Below are positions 11,501 to 23,000 of a DNA stretch of 64,000 nucleotides, piece by piece (position 1 is the first letter of the stretch; the number at the start of each line of letters is the position of its first letter). A program made the position numbers and the translations under genes. Source of the stretch: Hypericum androsaemum (taxonomy: Eukaryota > Streptophyta > Magnoliopsida > Malpighiales > Hypericaceae); the NCBI GenBank assembly GCA_963995505.1, contig OZ023195.1, forward strand, positions 4,918,109 through 4,982,108, given 5' to 3'. The notes below the pieces were generated by a model. That model was not told where the DNA came from. It saw only the letters and a list, made by a program, of their open reading frames with translations, and did no database searches.

Positions 11501-12193
11501 CAATAAAACGGTTTGTCCTTTGGTTGGTTGAAAACGATGCTTCGTTGCAAATGCAGAAATCATGGCTTTATAATGCACTTTAAAACTCAATGAGATGTTA
11601 ACAGTGCCCTGCATGAGGGAGTAATTAAATGTTTTTAATTGAAGTGTTAAGGCATGCAGAATGTTTGGGTCTTTAAGAGATAAAGTAAGATTTGGATGGC
11701 AATCAAATGATAATGGACCACCGGCGAGGCTTGACTCGACGGAGCTCATTAAAGAAACTTTAAAACGCAGATGTCTAGCATCCCGGAGGATAGCTAGGAT
11801 CGATGCATCCAATCCGGCCACAGTCAGGGGTATAATACCGACCTGGACGAGTCCTATATGGATGAAATTAAAACCCTTTTTTAGATGATTTTGAAGAGAG
11901 GTTTTGGACAATAGTTGATAAGTCTCAATAGGTTTGGAAACAGACATTGAGTGTTCTTCTTGTTTGATGACATAGTCATGTTTCAAAAATGAAATCTTTG
12001 GAATGTGATATATGTCATGTTTTGAAATTTTTGGCAATTTCCAATTATTGATGCAGCCTTTAAAATCCTCAATGATCAGCTCATTACTGTTTATTCGGCT
12101 TTGTTCGTTACTGGATTCAGCCAGATCACTCGTAGATGAGATGCATGATGCATTACTACAAACAAACGGATCCATGACAGATGAGAGGTACAA
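8552..12193 (-). CDS. Pararetrovirus polyprotein, N-terminal part: movement protein and capsid-like region
   Basis: This is an open frame of 1213 codons. The second methionine codon (12175) may be the real start. Residues about 85-280 resemble the caulimovirid 30K-type movement protein. A long polar, proline- and serine-rich linker follows. A capsid-like region lies at about 680-960, followed by a Lys/Arg-rich stretch and a CCHC knuckle at residues 994-1007 (plus coordinates 9173-9214). An acidic serine-rich patch and a probable coiled coil follow. The frame stops with TAA at 8552-8554, just before the protease, although the protease/RT part continues in the same frame. In relatives these parts usually form one polyprotein, so the stop is probably an inactivating mutation. 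Confidence 0.8.
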   Translation of the reverse strand: MYLSSVMDPFVCSNASCISSTSDLAESSNEQSRINSNELIIEDFKGCINNWKLPKISKHDIYHIPKISFLKHDYVIKQEEHSMSVSKPIETYQLLSKTSLQNHLKKGFNFIHIGLVQVGIIPLTVAGLDASILAILRDARHLRFKVSLMSSVESSLAGGPLSFDCHPNLTLSLKDPNILHALTLQLKTFNYSLMQGTVNISLSFKVHYKAMISAFATKHRFQPTKGQTVLLQTDFTRANTVIPKAIQWKDVTLPDEWILEGLDQSETQMPEAQPSNDVSRINRYSGGTVGISFNRATSSRFTGTPSLSRCESTSSSMRAPNHLPSVIHLPDKPRFSTSDIPNPTLHHINYRSQIPHPVYTQNKAPVEEESPPSSPTPSQITENQQYWNELNVLEAPFEIDKDFLRSDFNAPHNQRKVKWFFRNFLKPERDGVQTSYYEWITEYRCQILFFDWFEQFLMPTCIQEMIDSYNSKTQTANPITRAQRHREQWDTTNGETISSPHPPLRQINLNIANNPIEAAAYKTPTDDVLLNSKRIIAQNNFCNTHLSTIGKQLERIEGHLPSSQDLSSSIPDPPPVSKPQQPIFRPFKVSQTTTRQIQENRDFADILRRQISSIDLTPPSPLIAPNTPPTQPNTIHTLDKDSDSESNRSSSSSTTPMIHRLHWPQQSIPVPGPDIAIEQKPSTLNQAKFNANSIYEWNIDAMTEYNILSLLQQMTMAANAYKTQTTISDKSIAEILILGFSGQLKGWWDYYLTETQQKEILESLQRDENHSLVLSPNNEPIQDAVSSLIFAISLHFIGDSSHLKDKNAELLSNLKCHKLSDFQHYKNTFLTRVMLREDSNQPFWKEKLIDGLPFMLGEKVRRTLKASHGTPINYAALTYGELISITQQQGLQICQDLKLQKNIKRELRQTKQELGSFCQQFDISRVPDSKNCNCPSSSKPSHHKRSSYYKRPDKYNKDSHLKKRFSRRFPDNNKKKSYRRDRPPTDDRFKDTICHKCGKKGHIARHCRIHTKLHALNIDPDIIAQISALLINDSSSDPDSVSEDSDQLDELIHSSSSSDSEHSICVLTKDQEFLLAMANEIEDPTKRKDYLSKILNSVDEGPSTSITIPPKTYDLTHILQKKQVQKSNIPSIPELQTEIKLIKTELKDLRLQQQETSTVLQNLLTKQPIDPNSSDSDDDFPLQPDSNEFLHVLKQVTSRKYLIKLIIKFSDDF

Positions 12194-12269
12194 TATGCAA
12201 ATACAGGGAAGTAATCAACACAAAGCCACGGTCTCACTGCCCCTCCAGGGTCTAACGGCCTACTACCAT

Positions 12270-14241
12270 CATGGGAAGGGACTCTATTTTTGCCCCAGAT
12301 ATCCATATGAACAGTATCAAACTTGTCTGCTGCATGGAAATCACTTAGAGGAAATGGTAAATGTTTTTGTTTGGCAAAATTGCAAGGTTCACAATGAGAT
12401 GGTGCATCACTACTAATACGAGAATCAAGCTGTCTAAAAAATGGCAGTTTATGAGCAGGAACATGCCCTAAACGACAATGCCAGAGGTCAGGTTTGGTGA
12501 CAAGGTTTATGGTTGGTTGGGTAGCTGCTCCATGGTCCAACTGCTACAAAAAATAGAGACCACCCTGTTCCTCAGCCTTGCCAATCACCTTCAAATGGAA
12601 AAGGTCCTGAATATGACAAGAGTGTTTGGTAAAAGACACAGAATAAGATGAATTTTGGAGTAATTTGGACAAAGAAACAAGGTTAAAATGGAAATGAGGG
12701 ACATATAAGACTTGTGAGAGGATTAAACCACCTAGTTGAACATCACCAGTGTGTGTAACTGGGATCTCCTGACCAGTAGGAAGACAGACAAACATGTTAT
12801 AGACAGGAGAAAGAGTAATGAAATGGGTGAGAGTGCAAGCCACATGATCTGTGGCTCCGGAATCTATAAGCCAACTAGTTTTAGTAAGAACAGGACTAAT
12901 AATAGGATAAATGGACTGAAAATTACCAGACATAGGATAGGAAGAAATACTAGGAATAGGTGCGGAAGATGGTAAATGGCTGCTGATCAATGATGGTGTA
13001 GGAATACTAGTAGTGGTAGAAGGAGCTGCAATTGAGGATTGCTGAATCAAGCCAAGCACACCAGAATACTGTTCCTGAGTCAAGTGCATCTTTGACAGTT
13101 CATGACACAAGTCCATGGCCTTAGGTGAACCAGGTATAGATGTATAGGAACCATGAAATGCAAGATTCATCCCATAAGGAGTGTTAGTTGGTCCATATCC
13201 AATAGGAAGCATCATAGAGCCAGGATGAAAACTCAATGGAGAAGCAGCTACATGCCCAACTTGATTCACAGAACTGAAAGTAGAGCCAGGACTTGCAGAT
13301 GAATTTATCACAGGAATATAATTAGTAAAACTTCTTGGTCTATAACCAGGTGGATAGCTATGCTTTTTGAAACATTTTTCAACAGTGTGGCCCAATGCAC
13401 CACAAAAGGTACATTGAGGCTTTTTATTCCCATTCCAAGGCCTTCTAGTTCCCTGATATCCTTGAGTTGCCATAACAGGATACTGAGCAGCAGGTTGAGA
13501 ACTCAAATTTGATGGTCCATGAGCCATAACAGGATGCATCAACTGCATCTCATACTCTCCAGCTAAGGACAAAACTCTATTGATAGTAGGCAACTGATCA
13601 AGCATAAGAATCTGAGTTCTCAATCCATTATAACTGTCATTCAAACCTCTTAAGAATCTCATAACCTGATCCCCTTCTAAGTAATTCTTCATAGCTATGG
13701 CTACCACACAACTATCTCCACATAAACCTCCATTAACTCCATCCACACATTTGCAGCTAGGAACAACTCGCAACTGTAACAACTGATCCCAAAGAATCTA
13801 AAAATTGGTATAATAATCATTCACAGACAACACACCTTGTCGCAGATTATAAATTTGCTCTTGCAGAGAAGCTATTTGCATATATTCACCACGGCCAAAA
13901 TGATCCTTAAGGTTCTTCCACAGCGCAACCGCCGACTCGTACCAAAGGACACTTTGAGAAATCGTAGGTTCAACGGAGTGGCAAATCCAAGAAATCACCA
14001 TAGTATTACAACGATCCCAGCTAGAGTGAGTAGGATCTGTTACCGGAGGCCTAGGGATAGATCCGTCGATGAACCCTAGCTTGTTCTTCGAGCGGAGTGC
14101 GAGCTGGACTGAACGGCTCCAGGAATGGTAGTTTTTGCCGTTTAGGAGCGGCGCGACGAGCACAGTCGCCGGCGACTCATTTTCGGCGAGAAATAGAGGA
14201 TCGGATTCATTTTGAGCCTGGCTTTGAACAATCGACGCCAT
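12270..14241 (-). pseudogene. copia gag-protease-integrase polyprotein, interrupted and truncated
   Basis: The frame starts with ATG at 14241 and runs in one frame, broken by TAG codons at 13798-13800 and 12544-12546. In order it has the copia gag N-terminal domain (LLNGKNYHSWSRSVQLALR), a zinc knuckle (CTFCGALGHTVEKCF), the protease motif WLIDSGATDHV, the integrase HHCC domain (WHCRLGH then CEPCNFAKQKHLPF) and the first catalytic Asp (VHMDIWG). The integrase core then ends at the viral junction. Typical copia polyproteins are over 1,300 residues, so about half is missing. Confidence 0.85.
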
Positions 14242-14305
14242 TGATGTGAGAAGTCTAGAAATTGAAACAAAAGGTAGAAAATGAGCTAAGCAAAAGCACG
14301 CCTAA

Positions 14306-14318
14306 GGCTCTGATACCA
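14306..14318 (-). other. copia primer binding site (tRNA-Met)
   Basis: The minus strand reads TGGTATCAGAGCC, the usual complement of the initiator tRNA-Met 3' end, directly after the LTR end at 14319 and about 65 bp before the gag start codon. Confidence 0.85.
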
Positions 14319-14549
14319 TGTGAAAAAGGTAAATCGAAGCTTGAAGCTAGCTTTAATGGCGAAAAAATAAACGAGAGGTAGAGATGGTTATTGGATTTTC
14401 TAGTGTATTCTTTTCTGGAAGAAAGAAGAATGTTTTTACACGTATCAAGTGAAAGAGCCACTAACTCTACACTTTTTATACTAATAAAAGGTCACGTGTC
14501 CAGTCCTTCTCAAGCTGATGTGCGCCTTGTGGCTGCTGGACAATTTTCA
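14319..14549 (-). repeat. copia 5' LTR (outer edge uncertain)
   Basis: The inner edge is set by the primer binding site. The outer edge is a guess at a TG at 14548-14549 on the minus strand (TGAAAATTG), because no second LTR exists for comparison. A TATA box (TAGTATAAAAAG) lies at about 14470-14484. The true LTR could extend further. Confidence 0.45.
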
Positions 14550-15459
14550 GAATCAGTCCCAATAATTTCCCTAATTGCATTCTCGCTACTATCATCCTTT
14601 AATATAAGATCACCGCAGACTTGGCTGGATAGGATCCGTTGCTATACTTAGATTCCCTGTTTTAGCAAATGTTAGAGTAGAGGTGGGTTGGACAGGATCC
14701 GATGCTACACTTGGTAGTTTTGTTCTGCTATAATAGTTTTGGGGTCGATTTGCTCCTGGTCGCAATTGGCTCTGGGGTGTAATTATTTATGTTGGAATAA
14801 AGTTATTTATAAAAGAGGGCAATTGTGTGAGTTGGAAACCGGCTCCCCTCCACAGCTAAAGACACCTTCTTTTTAACTCTCCCAATTTCTGCAATACAAT
14901 CATGTATCCTAGCTAGCTATAGTCGTTATGAGATACTATTACAATGGACCTCTCTAGGCTTTCTTTTATATTTTTTGGTCATATCAACTTGTATTTAGAT
15001 TAACTAAATCATTTTCGAGTTCGGTAAAATTTATGAAAAATGAGAAAACTCAAGCTTTTGCATTAGGCTCTTATGATTACTAGTTGGACGTATAATTGTG
15101 CAAGCATTGATGATAGTAACTTGTTCTTGTACAGTAGCTCACTCTTTGGAAACCACTATTACATTATCAATGAATATAACTCGAGAAGTCTTGAAAAATC
15201 TCAAGTGTAACTCACGTCAATAAACCGTACACATCACGTCATAAATGTGGGGTTTTCTTTTTCATAGGTGAATATATTATCCATGAACCAATATGAAGTT
15301 ACTTTGAGTCGTATTAAATTTGAATTTCTTACATTTAGAATTAATCCTTTTTTTAAAGAATGATCAATTGGATTTTTGTTAAAATTTCAGGTCAGATATT
15401 GATATTCTAAGATAACTACATAATAGTCCAAATCACCACTATACTCAACTTCTCCTTAT
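14550..15459. other. AT-rich spacer
   Basis: I see no open frame, RNA gene or complete element here. A GGATAGGATCCGTTGCTATACTT phrase near 14627 recurs loosely near 14690 (GGACAGGATCCGATGCTACACTT). The stretch may include more of the copia LTR or host DNA at its insertion site. Confidence 0.5.
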
Positions 15460-15906
15460 TGGATACGAAACAAAATGTTCAAGTTTATGCTATTACGTGT
15501 GTAAATCGTGTAAACTTCTATCACAATGCTTCGATGAGTGTTGGGTACAATTTCACATGGATTACGAAAGTATATCCAGACCTATTTAGAATGAATTACA
15601 CTCCATATTCGTTACCCTAATATTTTGATATTTTTTTAAGACTCGTAAATTTGTTTAGATTAAATTAGACTATCATGTAAAAGAAACCAAGGTGAATTTG
15701 TGATGTTGATCATCCAAGTCTTTCACCATCTTCCCGCCATATCTAACGTATCAAACTATATATACAAGAATAAACGGCATTAAGATATACTTATTTATTG
15801 AGTTATTATTTTAATAATATTTATTGAGCAATTGGTGACAGCAGTATTGGCATAAGAAAATATCTAATTAACCGACGGTTTGATTTCCGTACGTGTGAAA
15901 TAAAAT

Positions 15907-17890
15907 TGTTGGGATTGCGAGAAATAGGAAAGACTTATTTCCTATTTCTATTCCTATTCTGACTAGGTTTTGGACTCCTAATCCGACCTATATAGATTAC
16001 TTGTACAACAAGGGTTTGCCTCTATATAAAGGTATGTTACCCTAAGGTTTTGTATGGCTTTGTAGCTCGGAAACTCATCAATAAAAGTTCTCATTTCTCC
16101 CCATGGATGTAGCCATTAGGCCGAACCACGTTATTTCTTGCGTCCGTGTTCTTTGCGCGTTTGTTCCCTATTTGCTAAATTCATAACAAGTGGTATCAGA
16201 ACTAAGGTTGGAGGATGTCGAATCACGGCGCGAAGTTTGCTCTTGTGAAGTTCGATAGTTCATTGAATTTCGGGTTATGGCAAAGGCGTGTCAGGGATCT
16301 CCTTGTGCAGCAAGGGATGGTTATCGCGCTCTCAGAGAAGAAGTCCGAGAAGATGGAGGAGCAAGAGTGGGAAGAGTTAGAGGCTAAGGCAGTAGCAAAG
16401 ATTCGCTTGCGCTTGGCGGATGATGAGGAGCCACCAGCTGGGTTGTGGAAGAGGATCCAGGTCGGAGTCAAAGAAGTTCAATAGAAGTAGTTTCAAGTGC
16501 GGAGAAGGGCACATGAAGGGGACTATGCAGGACGAACTAGGGATCAAGACAACGAGGAGGGATTGACATCCACAACCATGGCCACATATTCAGACGGGTC
16601 GGATGGTGACTGGCTTTCTGTCTTATCAAGTCCAATGCATCCTGGTAATCTCTTTTCATTAGGGACCTTGAATTATAACAATGATAGTTATAAAGGTAGG
16701 CTAAAAAAAGATGGATAAGGATGCGATGGTAGGGATGAAGGGTAAAAAAAAATACCTACATGTTAGTGAGGTACATTATTGTAGGTAGAGTCACATCAAT
16801 GGGTCTGAAGGAGTTGGCAAAAGCGCAGGTCATATGAGGTTGATTCGTATGAGAGAGCAAAGGCTTAACATGGATGGTTTGAGTGTAGTTAGGATTTGCG
16901 AAGACATTGATGTAGTTAGGATTTGCGAAGACATTGATAGCAAGCTATGGTTGTTTCGTGGAGGCATGGTTGGCAAAGAGCCATGGTTGTCTCGGAGAAG
17001 CATTGTTAACTGGGCCCTGCTATGGTTGTTTAAAGAGACGTGCACGTCAAAGTGTTGGATAGGTTTTGCATTAGGCATGCGAAGCCATTGGTGATACCAC
17101 GGACGAATCGGGTATCTCACTCAAGGCCGAACAGTAGAGTTTGAGGCATGTCGAGGGTTCTACTTAGTAGAATAAAAGGTTGCCCTTTGTATGCTATGGC
17201 AAGTAGCATTGGTTTGAGGCAAAAAGGTCCAATGGAAGAGCGGTTCGAGGTTGCAGAGCATAGGGTTGATCAAAAAATAGAGGGTACATCTATTGGTCGC
17301 AAGGTTACTTCAGAAAGTGGACTCGCTAGTTGGGGTTCGATGAAGGTTGGAGGGAATAGGCCAAGCAAGCTCAGAAGCTCGAGTTTAGGGGCTGGCTACA
17401 AGTGATTGAACAAAAGGTGAAGAGAAAGTTGAGATGGTCTTTATTGATACAGTTATCTATGGTCCGAGATGGAATCGGTAGAGTCGGATTAGTTTTGCAA
17501 GATCTCATGGTTCTTCATGGGGTGGTGTTTTGTCAAGGTGGAGTTTGTTGAAGTTCGGGTGGAGCTTCATAGTTCTTCCACGAGATGATTTATCGCCAAG
17601 GTGGAGATTGTTGGGATGGTGAGAAATAGGAAAGACTTATTTCCTATTCCTATTCCTATTCTGACTAGGTTTTAGACTCCGAATCCGACCTAGATAGGTT
17701 ACTTGTACAACAATGGTTTGTCTCTATATAAAGGCATGTTACCCTAAGGTTTTGTATGGTTTTGTGGCTCGGAAACTCATCAATAAAAGTTCTCCTTTCT
17801 CCTCGTGGATGTAGGCATTAGGCCAAACCACGTTATCTCTTGCGTCCGTGTTCTTTGCGCGTTTGTTCCCTATTTGCTAAATTCCTAACA
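15907..17890 (+). mobile_element. Short non-autonomous copia retrotransposon, complete
   Basis: Two 282-bp LTRs (15907-16188 and 17609-17890) begin TGTTGGGAT and end in ACA, and match closely with scattered substitutions. A 5-bp duplication AAAAT lies at 15902-15906 and 17891-17895. A tRNA-Met-type primer site (TGGTATCAGAACTA) starts at 16191. A polypurine stretch (GGTGGAGAT) precedes the 3' LTR. The LTRs carry a TATATAAAGG box and an AATAAAAG motif. The interior is only 1.4 kb and holds a gag fragment but no protease, integrase or RT, so it needs helper enzymes. Confidence 0.93.
16215..16484 (+). pseudogene. copia gag N-terminal fragment (TNT1-like)
   Basis: The ATG at 16215 is about 25 bp past the primer site. 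The 89-residue product has the TNT1/copia gag opening (KFDSSLNFGLWQRRVRDLLV, then an IRLRLADDE stretch and LWKRIQ). It stops at 16482-16484; a full copia gag region would be several times longer. Downstream interior sequence has no recognisable pol. A 27-bp unit is tandemly duplicated at about 16886-16939. Confidence 0.8.
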
Positions 17891-18507
17891 AAAATCAATA
17901 ATTTACAATATTTTTGATACCAAAAAAAACAAAGAACCTTGTAGATAAAAGACAAAATGAAAATTTCTGGTGCTTTGAGATTGTGCAAACGTAGTTTTCT
18001 TGCTTTTGCTTTTTCTTTATTTTTCACAGGCATATTGTTACTTTGAATCTGATAGCATGGACCAATTTTTTTAAAGGACATATGGAACAGTTATTGATGC
18101 CTAGTGTCTTGGATTCTTCGCAATTGCGCTTAAATTCGTTTCGGGAGGTCTCGAACTTGATTTTTTAAGTATTTACAAATTAAAGTTTTGTTGAAAAAAT
18201 TTTATTTCCTATTCGATTTAGTTTCGGACCAGTCGATTTAACGATCTTATTTACTTGATACATGAATAATATGCGAAGTACGAGTACTTAAATAATTTTA
18301 AAATATATATTTTACATACCATTTCAAACATAATCGATTATATGTTTATTTTTAAACTAAATGTATATAACTTAAAATATACATAAAAAACTGCATATTA
18401 ATATTAGAGAGATATGATCTTAAAATATTTGAATAAATAAATTTATAAGTGATATAATTTGAATAGTGTGATCTTATTAAAAACTCATATTTTGATATAA
18501 CGATATG

Positions 18508-18508
<1 letters not shown>

Positions 18509-18568
<60 letters not shown>
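18509..18568. repeat. (TA)n microsatellite
   Basis: About 30 uninterrupted TA units lie within copy B of the duplication. Copy A has no comparable tract at the corresponding place. Confidence 0.95.
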
Positions 18569-18573
<5 letters not shown>

Positions 18574-20040
18574 AATAATATAAATATATTTTTATTATAA
18601 AAATCATTAAAATTGCGTACCATAATATTAACGTGCAATACTAAACTAGATCCATAAATATCCGAATAGCGAATAGCCAAAAATTAAATCACAACCAGTG
18701 TATGCGAAAGGATACTGTGGGAATCATTCCGTCTTTTGAAACCCTTTTGCAGAAATCCCACGAGCATATGGCTTACCTTTTTCTTTTTAAACAAATCTCC
18801 ATCTTTAAAAGCTTAGTACTTATTCCTCAAAAAAAAGCTTAGTACTTTGGAGGGTCCTAAAATTTTGTCATGGCCACCTAATAAAGTTCAAATTTTCCTG
18901 GGAAAAGGGAGTAGATTGCCAAGGATCAAAGGTTTTTGCTCCCTGGCTCCCATAACCCCGCCTTTTATTTCATTTTTTCATGCCACTCGATACTCGGACG
19001 CTCACTATACCGAACAAACACGTCTTTTCAGTTTATATGCTCTTTGGATTCCTTGAGGCCACTTTGTTTGTTTTGCACATAAAGAATGATGTGTTGTGAG
19101 CTAGCACCCATATGTAATGTAAAGATTTGAGGATTCAGAAGTTGCAAAAGTTGACGTCCTCCCAGTACTTTAATTCTGTGCGTGTCGACTCCTCATTTGT
19201 TTAGTTTTAAGATTTAATTCCTACCATTCAGGGAATTTAACCTTCTTGCCATTCATAACCACCTTTAAGGTCTTTGAATTATAGATAAATCATAGCTATG
19301 ATGGCTTAATCAATTATTAGTTTAACAAAAAAATTTCAAGTTCAAGTCGGGACAGTTTATAAAAATTCTATGGACAATTTTCCTACCCTGATGTTTCATT
19401 CGAATAAATAAAGTACTAGAACACACACACAACTAACTTATCCGACGTCTATAGGACTATAATTACCAATATAATAATCCTAATAGAGGGCCAGTTTCAA
19501 ATTTAAAACTAGCTATAAAACCAGACGGTAATCTAAAGACTAGATGTGTATATCCTTAATTGTTCAATCTCTCTTCTTTTTTGGTATTCCTCGTATAAAT
19601 ATGTTTGTTGGTTGAAATGTCATGGTGTTCGAATGCTCATAAATCAACGAATTTAAATTTGAATTAGATCGGATGATATGATATTTTGTTGTACTCGTTT
19701 AATTAATTTCTTAATGTGCCGGCTCAACGGCTTATGTGCCCAAATTACGTATTGTTTCGCCGAGAATATATTAATTCAGTCTTGTACTCATATCAGCTAT
19801 ACCAACTAACTTTGTAAGCACTTAGAAGCAGACAATTTATTAGGGCATATTGCTCACTTTGTTAAGTTATCTTTCTTCTTCAATTAGAATAAGACCGTGG
19901 ACAACTACAGCGCAATTTAGACACGAACCTAAAAGATTTGGTTAGAGAAAAACTTGTCTTCTTTTGTTGGAAGTATCATAGTGTTCCAAGGCTTGTCACA
20001 TTCTGTGTCTTTTTGACGTTTTTCATATATATATATATAT

Positions 20041-23000
20041 AATGTTGGGAAATAAACTGCAATTATGGAGAAAAAGAATGAAATCAAAAAACACATGATT
20101 TGTTACTTCAATTTGTCAAACTAACTAGGAGGCTTAACAAGATTAAATTTCTCCACTATTTTTCCGACATAATTACAATGATATTTGTAGTATTTATAGA
20201 GAAAACAAGCATAACTCTAGCACAATCATAATAGAACTTGTATACTCAATAAGGCAAAAAAAGAGAAGAGAATGGACCATAAAAAAAGGCTAAAAAATTA
20301 TCTTTCTGGTGAGCCCCCGAGCCCTAGACAAGGACTATGCCCCTGTAACCTCCCGCCAACTCTAAGATACTAGTAGGTCACCGTACAGTTTATCAGTTAT
20401 AAACTCAATATTAATAGGAGCTCATTTTTTAAGTAAGTTCGTTTATTGAATATATTTAATTTCTTATTACAGCGTTATCACAAACATTAAAACAAATGAA
20501 AGGAGAAGATTCCCAAATTAAAGAAGAGAGTCTAAGAGATCTGCCAATTGAACATGCAATGGCCAGTCTTGTCATTGGATGGTGCACTTCATCGATCTTT
20601 GTATCTCGGAAAAAACACTAAACTAACATGATTTAACTTACCAAAAAAATAGCATGATTTAAGTGTTAAGAAAATTGAATCTTCTTCAGAAATTTTTGAG
20701 TTTAAATTTTATGAACGGAATAAATGACATTGAAAAAATTACTCTTAAATAAGATACAATATTATTCAACTCTAAATACAGATATTAAAAAATTAAGCTA
20801 CAAATTGAAAAAGATTATGCTCTTTAAAATATAAAATATGACAGTATAAGTACTATACCAACTAATTATTAATCTCTCTTTCTTTTTGGATGGAAGTGAA
20901 GTATATAATTTAGCATTATTTCAGGTGGTCCATGATAGGTTAAAAAAACTAAAATGTCCTTGATAAGAGGAAAAAAATAGAGATCCAAGGTAAAGTCCAA
21001 ATATAAATTGGTCAAAGATGCACTGGCTAACTTGCAGATTTTTTTTAAATGTAATGTATTGGAAGTTATTATTTCTTTTACATGGGTATCCCTGATATTT
21101 TATAATATCTGATGTACGAACATTTTTAATGCAGTTTTTAATTGAATAACAACAAACTTTCAACAATTATCTAACTTACGTTATCAAAAGTCCAACTTAT
21201 TATTTAACCCCGGCATTTCCGATAACGCAGACACGAAGAAAATGAATTGATCCCCAAAACCTCTTACAACGCAACTTATTAGTTATTTATAAAATATGTT
21301 TTTTTTTCAAATTCCACCAACATGAAGATTGAAATTAAATAAATATCTGGTGGCCAACCGTTTCTCGAGGCACTTTCAACTTAATGTAGGAAAAAGCAGT
21401 CCCTCGCATGTTCATTAAATGCGCCGGTGGCTACCATCTTGTGCGGTCAAACTAGAAATGTTTCATAGGAGGGCAAATATTTATTGTTCCAGCTACTTTA
21501 TTCGTCTACTCATTAGGGCACCAAGCTAGCATTATCAAACAGATTACGGAGTTGCTAAAAAAACAGATTACGGAGTATCAGTGATTAATCCAATTCATGA
21601 TTTTCTAAATAAAATAGAGACGATAATAGTAAAAATATCGTTCACAATGCTTAAATTTGACATCCGTCCTAACTTCATCCACCATTAGAGTCCTGTAATG
21701 CATCTGCATTACTGTTTGGTAGGAAATTTTTCTACCATCAATCATCAGTGATCCCAATTAATATTCGTAAGCTAAATAATTTTAACCGTTAAAAAATATT
21801 TTAATATACATCCACTTTAATATTGTCTAAAACCTAACAAAAAGCCAACACTTTGTTGAAGCATATATACTGTAAAAGGTCAATACATGGAGCCTTGTAG
21901 TACTGTTTCAATATATTTAGTGCAGAACCCATTTGAATGGTCAACAATTAAAAGCTGCAACGTCTGCCAACTACACCATAAGATTTCATATTTTTCCCTG
22001 CCAAGTCTATGATAGAATGTGAATTGTCCAGACATGGCTTTATGAGTTCTGACGGCTAGGGAGTGGACATCAGTGACTCAGCCAGAAATTTGAGCCGAAC
22101 CTTATATAAATAGAAATTAAAGAGTCACATTCACATCATGAAAGGAAGTTCATTTTTTAATGTAAGGGGGACCGAGCTATGGTCCCCTTGATCAATTTCC
22201 GAGGGCCTTCTAGCTGCACCGAGGCTGTACCTGGCCCTCCTCTTTTAAATCACTAATCTACCTCTTCAAAAAGAGGCTCTTAGATAATTAATAAGAGTTT
22301 AGTGGTTAGTGTATGCCCCACTTCAATACTTCATGTATTGAAGTCGACTTCGTCAGTATCGCTCGTACCAAACAGTCTTATTTTTTGATGTAATTTGCAT
22401 ATAATATATCTCGTTCTTTCCCATCCGAAAAAGATAATTGATAACAGTTGGAATATAAAAGAAAACAAATGCAAAGCTACAAAGCATCAATTCGTTCAAT
22501 CAATCACATGCTATGTACTGAGAAGAGATGTGTGGATTATTATAGAAGATCAAAATTCGGATACAAACACAATCCAAGCCAAGGGTGAAATTAAAAGGCC
22601 CCAGAGACCCCATTTTGTATTATAGGAGGTTTCTCCTCCTTTCTTAACCCAAAAAAAATTGAAAAAATTGGAGAAGATGAAGAAAAATAAAATGAAAAAA
22701 ACTACTAATTGGGTTCTTCACACGTGTATCCACACACGTCGGAACCCACTTCCAAAAAAATAAAAGTATAGTTAAGGCCTCCTTATCGAAGGCCATTAGA
22801 AGAAGCAAATCCCGCCAAAAAAGCACACAATTACACACTTTTTTTTGGTGCGGCGACATGCAACCCATGTTCATGTGCACACACTAAACCACTCTCAAAA
22901 AACCAAGGCTATGAACATTTCTTTTGAACACCACGGATATCCGAACATCTATCGGAACGAGTAATCTCGGAACAATCCTTCTTGATATGTATCCAGTGAT

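Larger units (their letters stand above)
4850..12270 (-). mobile_element. Endogenous pararetrovirus (Caulimoviridae-like, florendovirus-type layout)
   Basis: The minus strand reads, in order: a short leader, a large polyprotein frame with movement protein, capsid-like region with CCHC knuckle, aspartic protease, reverse transcriptase and RNase H, then a second ORF, an intergenic region with direct repeats, and a TATA box. No LTRs and no integrase domain are seen, which separates it from gypsy elements. A large first ORF plus a second ORF of unknown function resembles endogenous florendoviruses; a petuvirus relative is the main alternative. It carries two stop codons and no frameshift that I can see. 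It abuts a truncated copia element at about 12270, and its other end is unclear near 4850. Confidence 0.8.
12270..14549 (-). mobile_element. Truncated Ty1/copia retrotransposon
   Basis: On the minus strand it runs 5' LTR, tRNA-Met primer binding site, gag, protease and the start of integrase, then breaks off at about 12270 where the pararetroviral leader begins. The rest of integrase, RT, RNase H and the 3' LTR are absent from the window. The junction is abrupt and both elements point the same way, so either the virus integrated here with loss of the copia 3' half, or the two were joined by recombination. Confidence 0.85.
15460..20040. repeat. Segmental duplication, copy B
   Basis: This matches copy A (1-4680) block by block in the same orientation. 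It carries a private copia-derived element (15907-17890) and a (TA)n tract, and lacks copy A's MULE and LINE. It therefore shows near pre-insertion sequence for those elements. Gene content is not evident; conserved blocks such as 18700-18785 and 19036-19300 are non-coding as far as I can tell. Confidence 0.85.

Noticed and set aside
20044..20340. Possible LTR starting TGTTGGGAAATAAAC
   Set aside because: No partner LTR, primer site or target duplication was found.
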